A stretch of 14,337 nt of DNA, from assembly GCA_025929455.1 (NCBI GenBank), contig JAICMB010000021.1, forward strand, positions 1-14,337. Reading direction: 5' to 3'. Source of the stretch: Bryobacteraceae bacterium (GTDB lineage: Bacteria > Acidobacteriota > Terriglobia > Bryobacterales > Bryobacteraceae). The notes beneath the pieces are model-generated. The model was not told the DNA's origin, ran no database searches, and was given only the letters and a program-made list of their open reading frames with translations. Both the position numbers and the translations under genes were made by a program. Numbering within the stretch: position 1 is the stretch's first letter; the number at the start of each line of letters is the position of its first letter. This document shows, one piece after another, positions 6,829 through 14,337 of the stretch.

Positions 6829-7800
6829 CTACTTTTCGATCTTCGATCCCGGGCTAACCAGCTCGCGCTGCGGATATGCGCTCCACTGATTTTCACCCGA
6901 CGGCACTCTGTCCTTCAGTTCGCTGCTGCGTGTTTTGCCCAACTCCTTGCCGAGGCGCTGCGCTTGCTCCACGGTTTTCGACGTTCCTTGCGGCTTGGCC
7001 TTAAGCTGCCCATGCGTCTCGCGCACCTGCGCCACAGGGTCGTCCACGTAGACCCACTGCCCTTCTTCCCACGGGCCTTGTCCCTGGTTCCAAGGGCCGC
7101 GCGCACTCGCGCCGTTCGACATATTGAAATACGTGTGCGTGTAGCGTGGGTCGCCTTGAAGGATACCCGGCGGGAAGTTCGGCGTTACATCCGCCAGCGC
7201 CGCGGTGAACATCTGCATATGCGAAATTTCGCGCGTCATCAGAAAGCCCAGTGAGTCCTGCACGAATGGATCGTCGGTGAACTGCATCAGGTACTCGTAG
7301 ACGATCTTCGCCCGTGATTCCGCTGCAATATTGGAGCGTAGATCCACGGTGAGATCGCCATTGGCGTTCACGAAGGCTCCGCTCCAGGGCACGCCCTGGC
7401 AGTTGGTGACCGCCGGGCCGCCGCCGGTAAGAACGGCGAATTGCGGCGCAACCATCGCGTCGTGGATGATGCTCTCGCGAGCGCCCTTGCCGCGCAGCAT
7501 CTCCATCACGCTCGATCCTTCGGCGGCGTTCTTCAGCTCACCATTCACTCCTTCGAGCAACATCGTGATCGTCGCTCCCACGATCTCCAGATGACTGAAC
7601 TCCTCGGTGGCGATGTCCATCAAAAGATCGTATTTTTCAGGGTATGCCTGCCGGCATCCGAACGCCTGCGTGAAATACTGCATGGCGGCCTTCAGTTCGC
7701 CGTTGGCGCCTCCGAACTGCTCCAGCAGGAGAGTTGCGAACTTCGGGTCCGGACCCGAAACGCGCGCGTTGAATTGCAATTCTTTTACGTGATGAAACAT
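6829..7800 (-). CDS. Manganese (non-haem) catalase
   Basis: This 323-residue enzyme disproportionates hydrogen peroxide at a di-manganese centre in a four-helix bundle. All five metal ligands can be placed by the known spacing: E35 in GANGELKAAM, E67 and H70 in ATEEFSHLE, E161 in AAESRAK and H194 in REISHMQ (E161 to H194 is 33 residues, as in the Lactobacillus plantarum enzyme). The C-terminal part after residue 235 is a Gly/Trp/Gln-rich and charged tail, as in long relatives. The ATG has AGAGG (7806-7810 on the minus strand) 5 nt upstream. It lies downstream of a YghA-like SDR gene on the same strand, but a hairpin stands between them. Cytoplasmic oxidative-stress defence is the likely role. 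Confidence 0.95.
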   Translation of the reverse strand: MFHHVKELQFNARVSGPDPKFATLLLEQFGGANGELKAAMQYFTQAFGCRQAYPEKYDLLMDIATEEFSHLEIVGATITMLLEGVNGELKNAAEGSSVMEMLRGKGARESIIHDAMVAPQFAVLTGGGPAVTNCQGVPWSGAFVNANGDLTVDLRSNIAAESRAKIVYEYLMQFTDDPFVQDSLGFLMTREISHMQMFTAALADVTPNFPPGILQGDPRYTHTYFNMSNGASARGPWNQGQGPWEEGQWVYVDDPVAQVRETHGQLKAKPQGTSKTVEQAQRLGKELGKTRSSELKDRVPSGENQWSAYPQRELVSPGSKIEK

Positions 7801-7817
7801 TAGGACCTCTCACATGT

Positions 7818-7862
7818 AAATAAAAGCGCCCGGATGGCCGCGATTCGGTAATCCGCCCGGGC
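7818..7862 (-). terminator. Intrinsic terminator-like hairpin between SDR and catalase genes
   Basis: Read on the minus strand, GCCCGG (7857-7862) pairs with CCGGGC (7828-7833); an inner GCGGATT/AATCGC stem with one bulge lies between, followed by TTTTATTT at 7825-7818. It starts 38 nt after the SDR stop and ends 17 nt before the catalase ATG, so it could terminate the SDR transcript or sit in the catalase leader. Confidence 0.5.
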
Positions 7863-7900
7863 CGGTTTGGAATGAGACCGTTCCTCCGCCGTCCGGTCGG

Positions 7901-8803
7901 TCACCCCAGAAATTCGCCGCCAGTGACGCCAATGACTTCACCGGTGATGTAGCTAGAGTCGTTCGAAGCGAGAAAAACGAACGCGGGCGCGATCTCCGCC
8001 GGCTGTGCCGCCCGGCCGAGCGGTGTGTCCGCGCCGAATTTTTCGATGTGTTTCGGATCCATGGTTGCCGGTATCAACGGCGTCCACACCGGACCCGGGG
8101 CTACCGCGTTCACGCGCACACCCTGCTTCGCGGCCATTTTCGAGAGCGCTTTGGTGAATGTAACGATCGCGCCTTTGGTGGCCGCATACGCCAGCAAGCT
8201 GGGAGACGGATCATAGGCCTGGATTGAGGCGGTGTTCACGATCGCGGAGCCCGGCCGCATTTTCGGCAGCGCCGCGCGGCAGAGAAAGAACATTGCGTAG
8301 ATGTTAGTGCGGAACGTGCGGTCGAGCTCGGGAGTCGAGAACTCTTCGATTTTCTTGTGAGTGGCTTGGAACGCGGCGTTATTGATCAGCAGATCAATGT
8401 GGCCAAAGTCGCTCATGGCCCGGTCCACGAGTTGCCGGCAATGATCCTCGTCCTGAATATCGCCGGGCATGCGAATGCACTTCCGCCCCGCGTCGCGCAC
8501 CCAGCGCTCCGTTTCTTTCGCGTCGTCGTCCTCGTTCAGATATGAAACCAGGACGTCGGCGCCTTCGCGTGCGAACGCGATCGCAACGGCCCGTCCGATT
8601 CCGCTGTCCGCGCCCGTGATGATGGCGGCGCGATCCTTAAGCCGGCCGTGTCCGCGATAGGTTTGCTCGCCATGGTCTGCCTGGGGCTGCAATTCCGAGT
8701 CCGTTCCGGGATACTGTTGCTTCTGCTCGGGAAACGGTGGCTTCGCGTGCTCCGCCCGCGGATCGGTTTTCTTTTCGTGGTCAAGGGTGTCGTGGGTGGG
8801 CAT
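7901..8803 (-). CDS. SDR family oxidoreductase, YghA / general stress protein 39 type
   Basis: This protein of about 300 residues is a classical short-chain dehydrogenase/reductase with the N-terminal extension of the YghA/YdaD group (QQYPG, then GEQTYRGHGRLKDRAAIITG). The nucleotide-binding TGADSGIG is at 63-70, NNAA at 141-144, and the catalytic triad is Ser193 (NTASIQAY), Tyr206 and Lys210 (AYAATK). PAEIAPAFVFLAS and the C-terminal VTGGEFLG also fit. It should reduce or oxidise a small carbonyl/alcohol with NAD(P)H; the physiological substrate of this group is poorly known. I chose the ATG at 8801-8803. A TTG at 8819-8821 would add six residues and has GGGAG 8 nt upstream, so it is a serious alternative. 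Proximity to catalase fits a stress role. Confidence 0.9.
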   Translation of the reverse strand: MPTHDTLDHEKKTDPRAEHAKPPFPEQKQQYPGTDSELQPQADHGEQTYRGHGRLKDRAAIITGADSGIGRAVAIAFAREGADVLVSYLNEDDDAKETERWVRDAGRKCIRMPGDIQDEDHCRQLVDRAMSDFGHIDLLINNAAFQATHKKIEEFSTPELDRTFRTNIYAMFFLCRAALPKMRPGSAIVNTASIQAYDPSPSLLAYAATKGAIVTFTKALSKMAAKQGVRVNAVAPGPVWTPLIPATMDPKHIEKFGADTPLGRAAQPAEIAPAFVFLASNDSSYITGEVIGVTGGEFLG

Positions 8804-8807
8804 AGTA

Positions 8808-8842
8808 CGACTCGCTTTCAAAAAGTGGACTCCCGCGAGTCG
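8808..8842. repeat. 8-bp inverted repeat before the SDR gene
   Basis: CGACTCGC (8808-8815) and GCGAGTCG (8835-8842) are exact complements separated by 19 bp, just upstream of the SDR ATG. A nested GACTC/GAGTC pair (8828-8832, 8837-8841) shares the right arm. It could be an operator or a leader hairpin; chance occurrence in GC-rich DNA cannot be excluded. Confidence 0.3.
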
Positions 8843-8952
8843 GCAATTCTCGCAACGGTAACGGTGAGGCTACTTACCGCGCGGTTCGCGGCGCGCGCGA
8901 TAGCATGAAGCTTCGGCCGGCTCTGGCCGTTAAGAGATCTGGAGGGAAATTT
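8822..8952. promoter_or_regulatory. Divergent intergenic region, SDR and four-gene operon
   Basis: These 131 bp separate the SDR gene from the decarboxylase-like operon and should contain both promoters. I cannot point to a convincing -35/-10 pair. A small hairpin (CGGCC 8914-8918, GGCCG 8925-8929) lies just before the operon's ribosome binding site. Confidence 0.35.
8941..8945 (+). promoter_or_regulatory. Ribosome binding site that decides the TTG start at 8953
   Basis: GGAGG lies 7 nt before TTG 8953. That start gives [15 protein letters not shown], with the first beta strand directly at the N-terminus as usual in this family. The in-frame ATG at 8905 has no such site. Confidence 0.7.
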
Positions 8953-9912
8953 TTGCGAATCGTAATGTCCGGCGCTGCCGGATTTATCGGCTCCCATTTT
9001 TGCGACCGCTTGCTCGCCGAAGGGCACACCGTGATCGGGTTGGACAACCTGATTACCGGTTCGCCGGAGAACCTGACCCACCTGGCGGAAAACGCTGCGT
9101 TTGAGTTTCGCGAGTGCGATGTCACCCAGCCGTTTGCGATTGACGGGCCGGTTGACGCTGTGCTCCATCTTGCGTCGCTCGCCAGCCCGAAAGATTATCT
9201 GGAGCACCCCATCGAAACGCTCGAATCGGGCGCCACCGGCACGCGCAATATGTTGGAACTTGCTCGCGCGAACGGCGCGCGTTTTCTGTTCACATCCACG
9301 TCCGAGTGTTACGGCGATCCGCTGGAGCACCCGCAGCGCGAAACGTATTGGGGCAACGTGAATCCGGTCGGCATGCGCTCCTGCTACGACGAAAGTAAGC
9401 GCTATGGCGAGGCGATCACGATGGCATACCACCGCGTGCACGGAGTAGCGACACACATCGCGCGTATTTTTAATACTTACGGTCCGCGCATGCAACTTCA
9501 TGACGGGCGCGTCGTGCCGGCGTTTCTCGATCAGGCGCTCGGCGGCGAGCCGCTGACCATCTACGGCGATGGATCGCAGACGCGCAGCTTCTGCTACGTG
9601 TCTGACCTGGTCGGCGGCCTATATAAGCTGCTGCTCTCGGATGAGCGTTATCCCGTAAACCTCGGCAATCCGCAGGAACTCACCATCGCGGAGTTCGCCG
9701 AACGCATCCGCCGCCTGGTGGGATGCACTGCCCCGGTAACGTACCGTGCGCTGCCGGCAGACGACCCGAAACGGCGGCGGCCCGACATCTCGAAAGCGAA
9801 AGCAGTACTCGCCTGGGAGCCGCGCATTCCGCTCGAAGACGGACTGCGTGAGACGGTTGCGTATTTCCGCGGACGGCGCACGGCCGAAGCGCAAGCCGTA
9901 CAATCGAATTAA
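8953..9912 (+). CDS. UDP-glucuronate decarboxylase-like NAD-dependent epimerase/dehydratase
   Basis: This 319-residue enzyme is an extended SDR closest in motif to UDP-glucuronate decarboxylase (UDP-xylose synthase), which uses bound NAD+ to make UDP-xylose from UDP-glucuronate. The Rossmann motif GAAGFIG is at 7-13. The family segment [20 protein letters not shown] begins near residue 114, with candidate catalytic Thr116, Glu118, Tyr145 and Lys149 (CYDESKR). [11 protein letters not shown] and [16 protein letters not shown] line the sugar-nucleotide site. Relatives usually have EGK where this has ESK, a mild change. No membrane anchor is present, unlike some eukaryotic forms. It is the first gene of an operon; the next start is 2 nt after its stop. 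A related 4,6-dehydratase or 4-epimerase activity cannot be fully excluded. Confidence 0.85.
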   Translation: MRIVMSGAAGFIGSHFCDRLLAEGHTVIGLDNLITGSPENLTHLAENAAFEFRECDVTQPFAIDGPVDAVLHLASLASPKDYLEHPIETLESGATGTRNMLELARANGARFLFTSTSECYGDPLEHPQRETYWGNVNPVGMRSCYDESKRYGEAITMAYHRVHGVATHIARIFNTYGPRMQLHDGRVVPAFLDQALGGEPLTIYGDGSQTRSFCYVSDLVGGLYKLLLSDERYPVNLGNPQELTIAEFAERIRRLVGCTAPVTYRALPADDPKRRRPDISKAKAVLAWEPRIPLEDGLRETVAYFRGRRTAEAQAVQSN

Positions 9913-9914
9913 AG

Positions 9915-10634
9915 ATGATTGCGGAACTGCAGCTTGCCTCGCAGCTTGAGCAGCTTGACCGGAAAATCGCCGAAGTGCAGCGCGAAATTACGGAATTGCC
10001 CAAGCAGATCGCTCGAATTGAGAAGACTTTAGAAACGCACAATCGCCGCTTGGAAGCGGACCGGGCGGCGCTATCGGCCAACCAGAAAGACCGGCGCCGG
10101 CTCGAAGACGACATCAAAGTTCACCAGCAGAAAGTCTCCAAGTTGCGCGATCAGATGCTTCAAGCCAAGACCAACGAGCAGTACCGCGCGTTTCAAAACG
10201 AAATCGATTACGCGGAGCGCGAGGTGCGCAAGGCCGAGGACCGCATTCTCGACCTGATGGGCGAATCGGAACCGCTCGAAGGCAACGTGAAGAAAGCGGA
10301 AGGCGCGCTCGAGCAAGAGAAGAAGCAGGTCGAGGCCGAAAAGAAGCGCGCGCGCGAGGCCACTAAACGCGACCAGGACAAACTCGCACAGCTTCAGACG
10401 GAGCGCACAGAGATTGCCGACCAGCTTAAGCCCGATGTTTATACCGCCTACGAACGCATCCGGAAAAAACGCGGGCACGCCGTTGCGGAAGTCATTGACG
10501 GGCGCTGCTCCGCATGCCAGATTGTGCTGCGCCCCCAGTACTTCCAGGATTTGAAACACGCCGATCAACTGTTATTCTGCGAAAGCTGCGGCCGCATTCT
10601 GTTCTACAACCCGCACGTTCTCGTCGAGGAATAG
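9915..10634 (+). CDS. Coiled-coil zinc-ribbon protein (DUF164 / C4-type zinc ribbon)
   Basis: This 239-residue protein has a long antiparallel coiled coil (about residues 5-172, rich in Glu, Lys, Gln, Leu and Ala) and a C-terminal C4 zinc ribbon. The zinc ligands are C198 and C201 in RCSACQ and C222 and C225 in FCESCG, with IVLRPQYF between. AKTNEQYRAFQNEIDYAE (84-101) at the turn of the hairpin is strongly conserved in the family. Family members are widespread in bacteria and are thought to act with nucleic acids or in macromolecular complexes, but no firm biochemical role is known to me. The start follows the decarboxylase stop by 2 nt with only a weak AAAG before it, suggesting translational coupling. 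The cytoplasm is the expected location. Confidence 0.9.
   Translation: MIAELQLASQLEQLDRKIAEVQREITELPKQIARIEKTLETHNRRLEADRAALSANQKDRRRLEDDIKVHQQKVSKLRDQMLQAKTNEQYRAFQNEIDYAEREVRKAEDRILDLMGESEPLEGNVKKAEGALEQEKKQVEAEKKRAREATKRDQDKLAQLQTERTEIADQLKPDVYTAYERIRKKRGHAVAEVIDGRCSACQIVLRPQYFQDLKHADQLLFCESCGRILFYNPHVLVEE
10626..10630 (+). promoter_or_regulatory. Ribosome binding site that decides the TTG start at 10637
   Basis: GAGGA lies 6 nt before TTG 10637, inside the last codons of the zinc-ribbon gene. The frame is open upstream to 10514, but that stretch lies entirely within the zinc-ribbon gene and reads as an unlikely protein, so TTG 10637 is preferred. Confidence 0.65.
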
Positions 10635-10636
10635 AC

Positions 10637-11593
10637 TTGATCGAAATCGCGGCCGAGAATGCCGCTCACTACCTTGGGCATGCCTGCAAGGTCAGCGAGT
10701 TGGGCGGCGGCGTTTCCAACACCGTACTGCTCGTGGAATGCGATAGCGGCCGGTTCGTTCTGAAACAATCGCTCGCGCGGTTGCGCGTCGAGCAGGACTG
10801 GTTTTCCACGCGCGAACGCATTTTTCGCGAAGCCGACGCGCTGCGCATGCTCGCGCCGCTGCTGCCCTCAGGCGCGCTTCCGGAAGTCCTTGACGAAGAT
10901 CGCGGGAACTTTATTTTCCGGATGACTGCGGCGCCGGAGTGCGCGCTGATGTGGAAGACCCTGCTCTTCCGCGGCGAAATCAGTATCGAGACGGCTGAGA
11001 CGATCGGGACGATGCTCGGACGTGTGATCGCTGGAACGTGGAAATCGGGTGCATTCGCCGCGCGGTTCCATGACCGCACTGTATTCGATGAGTTGCGCCT
11101 CGATCCCTACTATCGCGCTGTGGCGCGGCGGCATCCCGACCTGGCGTCGCGCATCGATGCACTGCTCTCGCGAACTCTCGAGCGGCAGGTCGCGATCGTG
11201 CACGGCGATTGGAGCCCGAAGAACTTTCTGGTATCCGGCGCGCGCGTGATGGCGATCGATTTCGAGGTGGTACATTTCGGCGACCCGTCGTTCGATGCCG
11301 CATTTCTTCTGAATCACCTTTTATTGAAAATGTTCCGGATTCCGCAGTGGCGCGAAGGACTCGCGACGGCAGCGCTGCGGTTCTGGGAGACCTTGCGCCA
11401 TCATGTTCCAGGTGAGGCGGACTGGTTCGAACCCTCCACGCTCGAGCATCTCGGCGCGCTGCTGCTGGCGCGCATCGATGGAAAGTCGCCGGTCGAATAC
11501 ATCAACGAACCTGAGTTACGCGACCGCATTCGCCAGCATGCTCGCGCGCTCATTATGCACCCGCCGGAGCGTGTGGCGGACGTGTTCGCATGA
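10637..11593 (+). CDS. Aminoglycoside phosphotransferase-fold small-molecule kinase
   Basis: This 318-residue protein has the APH/choline-kinase protein-kinase-like fold. A glycine-rich loop (LGGGVSNTVLLV, about 22-33) is followed by the ATP-binding Lys43 in FVLKQ. The catalytic loop HGDWSPKN gives His189, Asp191 and Asn196, and the metal-binding Asp208 is in IDFE. The FEVVHFGDPSFD segment is also found in methylthioribose kinase-like members. Nothing in the sequence points to antibiotic resistance; phosphorylation of an endogenous hydroxylated metabolite is more likely. The start is TTG, 2 nt after the zinc-ribbon stop, and the stop overlaps the ATG of the enolase homologue in ATGA (11590-11593). 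This coupling suggests that kinase and enolase homologue work on one pathway. The substrate is unknown. Confidence 0.85.
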   Translation: MIEIAAENAAHYLGHACKVSELGGGVSNTVLLVECDSGRFVLKQSLARLRVEQDWFSTRERIFREADALRMLAPLLPSGALPEVLDEDRGNFIFRMTAAPECALMWKTLLFRGEISIETAETIGTMLGRVIAGTWKSGAFAARFHDRTVFDELRLDPYYRAVARRHPDLASRIDALLSRTLERQVAIVHGDWSPKNFLVSGARVMAIDFEVVHFGDPSFDAAFLLNHLLLKMFRIPQWREGLATAALRFWETLRHHVPGEADWFEPSTLEHLGALLLARIDGKSPVEYINEPELRDRIRQHARALIMHPPERVADVFA

Positions 11594-12831
11594 TCGGCAT
11601 CCGCGATCTACGCGCGCTCGAAATCCTAGACTCGCGCGGCAAACCTACCGTCAGTGTAACGGCCGAATTGAGCAACGGCGTGCGCGCGACAGCACACGTG
11701 CCCTCGGGCGCGTCAACTGGCAGGCACGAAGCGGTAGAACTGCGTGATGGCGACCAAGCGCGCTATGCCGGGCAAGGCGTCCTGCGCGCGGTGTCGCACG
11801 TTACCGATGTGCTCGCGCCCGCGCTGTGCGGTATGGATGCGGAAGACCAGGCGGCGATTGATGCGCGCATGATCGAACTCGATGGTACACCCGACAAATC
11901 TCGGCTAGGCGCGAACGCGATCCTCGGCGTTTCCTGCGCCGTGGCGCGAGCGGTCGCGGCGGCGCGCGGGATTCCGTTGTGGCGGTCGCTCCCGTCGGGA
12001 CAAGAACCGGCGGTCCCGCGACCGATGGTGAACATCATTTCAGGCGGGCTGCATGCGGGCGGGCGCATCGAGGTGCAGGATTTTCTCGTGATGCCGCGCG
12101 CGAGCCAGTCGCTGCAGGTTTTGCTCGAAGCGATTGCTGCCGTACACCGCGCCGCGCGCGCGCTTCTCGACGAGCGCGGGTTTCTGCTCACCGGCGTTGC
12201 GGATGAAGGGGGCTGGGGGCCATCGCTACGGTCGAACGAAGCAGGACTCGAAATTCTCACGGAAGCAATCGCGCGTGCGGGGTACGCGGACCGGCTGAGC
12301 ATTGCCGTGGATGTAGCGGCTACGCATTTCTTTCATAACGGGCGTTACGAACTGGTCAGCGAACGCCGCTCGCTCAGTCCTTGCGAGATGGTCGAAATGC
12401 TCGTGCGCTGGACCGAGCGATACCCCGTCACCTCTATTGAAGACGGTCTCGAAGAAGACGGCTGGCCCGATTGGGCGGCGCTGACTGCGCGCCTCGGCCC
12501 AACGACGCAAATCGTGGGCGATGACCTGTTCACGACCAATCCGTCGCGCGTGCGGAACGGCATTGAACAGTGTGCCGCAAATGCCGTGCTCGTGAAGATG
12601 AATCAGATCGGCACGCTGACGGAAACGTTCGAAGTTGTCCGCATCGCGCGCGAAGCCGGATACAACACCGTGATCTCCGCACGGTCCGGTGAAACCGAAG
12701 ATAATTTTCTCGCAGACCTGTGCGTCGCGTGCGGCGGCACTCAGATCAAAGTCGGGTCGGTGACTCGCTCCGAGCGGTTGGCGAAATATAACCGGCTGCT
12801 TGAAATTGAGCGCGAGATGCACCAGCCTTGA
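11590..12831 (+). CDS. Enolase homologue with altered catalytic residues
   Basis: This 413-residue protein aligns with enolase over its whole length; bacterial enolases are usually about 420-435 residues. Conserved are the substrate loop SGASTGRHEA (39-48), His155, Glu206 in DEGGW, metal ligands Asp241, Glu284 and Asp311, Lys336 in VKMNQIG, Arg365-Ser366 and Lys387 in QIKVGS. Not conserved are Ala364 in place of the active-site His (ISARSGETED; yeast His373), Asp164 in place of Glu (yeast Glu168), Ser151 in the usual NGG motif and Val388 in the usual IKTG. The proton-abstracting Lys is kept while the leaving-group side has changed. The frame is continuous without damage, so this is not a pseudogene. 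It may be a paralogue with another substrate, or a weak enolase. I give no gene symbol because eno function is doubtful. Confidence 0.9.
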   Translation: MIGIRDLRALEILDSRGKPTVSVTAELSNGVRATAHVPSGASTGRHEAVELRDGDQARYAGQGVLRAVSHVTDVLAPALCGMDAEDQAAIDARMIELDGTPDKSRLGANAILGVSCAVARAVAAARGIPLWRSLPSGQEPAVPRPMVNIISGGLHAGGRIEVQDFLVMPRASQSLQVLLEAIAAVHRAARALLDERGFLLTGVADEGGWGPSLRSNEAGLEILTEAIARAGYADRLSIAVDVAATHFFHNGRYELVSERRSLSPCEMVEMLVRWTERYPVTSIEDGLEEDGWPDWAALTARLGPTTQIVGDDLFTTNPSRVRNGIEQCAANAVLVKMNQIGTLTETFEVVRIAREAGYNTVISARSGETEDNFLADLCVACGGTQIKVGSVTRSERLAKYNRLLEIEREMHQP

Positions 12832-12840
12832 GCACGTCGT

Positions 12841-12870
12841 AAGCGCGCGTTACTGTCCGGCCGCTTTTTT
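12841..12870 (+). terminator. Weak terminator-like hairpin after the enolase-homologue operon
   Basis: AAGCG (12841-12845) can pair with CGCTT (12862-12866), extended by two pairs after a bulge, with a run of six T at 12865-12870. The start of the T-run is part of the stem, which is short with a large loop, so the call is tentative. A separate 9-bp inverted repeat (12831-12839 with 12878-12886) encloses it. Confidence 0.35.
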
Positions 12871-13383
12871 GCCCTCGCGACGTGCTTCGCGCGCCCGCTG
12901 TATCATGGCCAGCATCTCGCGCCTGCTGGGCGGCTTCAGAATGTTAATCGTTCCGCGGCAACTTGGCGCACCACATTTGCACGCCACCTTTTCTTCATCC
13001 GCGCCGAAGTGATAATCCACCGTGAGCTCTTCGCCCTTACGAATCGGCCGCTTGCTGAAATAGAGGATGTGGCCGCGCAGAATGCGCGACTCCAGATTCG
13101 GCGCGCAGGAATGGTTGATGAACTCCGCGCCGCTCCCGCCGGCCGAGCCGTCGATTGACCAATAATTGTCCAGCGTGAAAATGTAGTTCAATGGACGGCC
13201 CGCGCGTATTTTGGTTTCTTTGCGGCTGATGCGCTCGCCCGTGTATTCAATCACCTTACGGTTGGCGGGAATGGGCTCATCGGCGTACACGCCCCAGCGG
13301 TGAATCCCGCTACGCGCGGCATGCATGCGGAAGCGCGCGAAACGTGCATCGATCGCGGGCGGCTGGTCGTTGGTTTTGGGCAA
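12850..13383 (-). CDS. SET-domain protein (putative lysine methyltransferase)
   Basis: This 177-residue protein is a compact SET domain, the fold of eukaryotic-type protein lysine methyltransferases that use S-adenosylmethionine. Visible motifs are GIHRWGVYADEPI (26-38), VIEYTGERI (44-52), the SAM-binding FINHSCAPN (88-96) and ELTVDYHF (119-126) with the catalytic-type Tyr124. A post-SET zinc motif follows: C135-x-C137-x4-C142, with C93 of NHSC as likely fourth ligand. Complete post-SET spacing argues for an active enzyme. The tail after 150 is basic and helical. It begins with TTG at 13383, with only a weak TAGG-like site; a Met at residue 20 would cut into the domain. It follows mdh by 11 nt, so cotranscription is likely. 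Its target protein is unknown. Confidence 0.85.
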   Translation of the reverse strand: MPKTNDQPPAIDARFARFRMHAARSGIHRWGVYADEPIPANRKVIEYTGERISRKETKIRAGRPLNYIFTLDNYWSIDGSAGGSGAEFINHSCAPNLESRILRGHILYFSKRPIRKGEELTVDYHFGADEEKVACKCGAPSCRGTINILKPPSRREMLAMIQRAREARREGKKAAGQ

Positions 13384-13394
13384 TGCCGTGAAGC

Positions 13395-14336
<942 letters not shown>

Positions 14337-14337
14337 A

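Noticed and set aside
8818..9501. 227-codon minus-strand frame opposite the decarboxylase-like gene
   Set aside because: The plus-strand protein is clearly conserved; the antisense translation has no family features.
10637..11593. Aminoglycoside resistance gene
   Set aside because: Only the general APH fold is present; the operon context is metabolic and nothing indicates an antibiotic substrate.
12226..12822. 198-codon minus-strand frame opposite the enolase homologue
   Set aside because: Shadow of a well-supported gene, with no motif.
11590..12831. Enolase homologue as a decayed pseudogene
   Set aside because: The frame is full length, the metal site and both lysines are intact, and the changed positions are clean substitutions rather than scattered damage.

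Overview
The window is high-GC (roughly 60% by eye) bacterial chromosome, densely packed and with no mobile element, tRNA, rRNA or CRISPR array that I can see. A CHAT protease-like gene beside an ECF sigma/anti-sigma pair, a YghA-type SDR, a manganese catalase and a small SET protein together suggest a soil bacterium, most plausibly an acidobacterium of the Solibacter/Bryobacter kind. This placement is inference from gene content, not from a marker gene.

Layout. (1) 1-2151, plus strand: the 3' end of a CHAT-domain gene, an ECF sigma factor and a membrane anti-sigma factor with a zinc-binding motif, closed by a hairpin at 2180-2210. (2) 2173-3785, minus strand: a PEBP (YbhB/YbcL) protein whose stop overlaps the start of an exported DUF4015-type TIM-barrel protein. 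(3) 3905-6806, plus strand: a 626-residue cysteine-rich protein of unknown function with transthyretin-like beta domains, then a sugar phosphate isomerase/epimerase-like TIM barrel. (4) 6829-8803, minus strand: manganese catalase and a YghA-like SDR oxidoreductase, both of stress-related families, with a terminator-like hairpin between them. (5) 8953-12831, plus strand: a tight four-gene operon (gaps of 2 and 2 nt, then a 4-nt overlap) of a UDP-glucuronate decarboxylase-like enzyme, a coiled-coil zinc-ribbon protein, an APH-fold kinase and an enolase homologue. (6) 12850-14336, minus strand: malate dehydrogenase followed 11 nt later by a SET-domain protein.

The most interesting observation is the enolase homologue. 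It keeps the metal ligands and both catalytic lysines, but has Ala (residue 364) where enolase has its active-site His (yeast His373), and Asp (164) where enolase has Glu (yeast Glu168). It is translationally coupled to a small-molecule kinase. It therefore looks like a neofunctionalised or impaired enolase paralogue rather than the housekeeping enzyme, and the kinase/enolase pair is the best candidate here for an undescribed activity. Secondary points are the CHAT/sigma/anti-sigma cluster, the unassigned cysteine-rich protein, and a eukaryote-like SET protein apparently cotranscribed with malate dehydrogenase.
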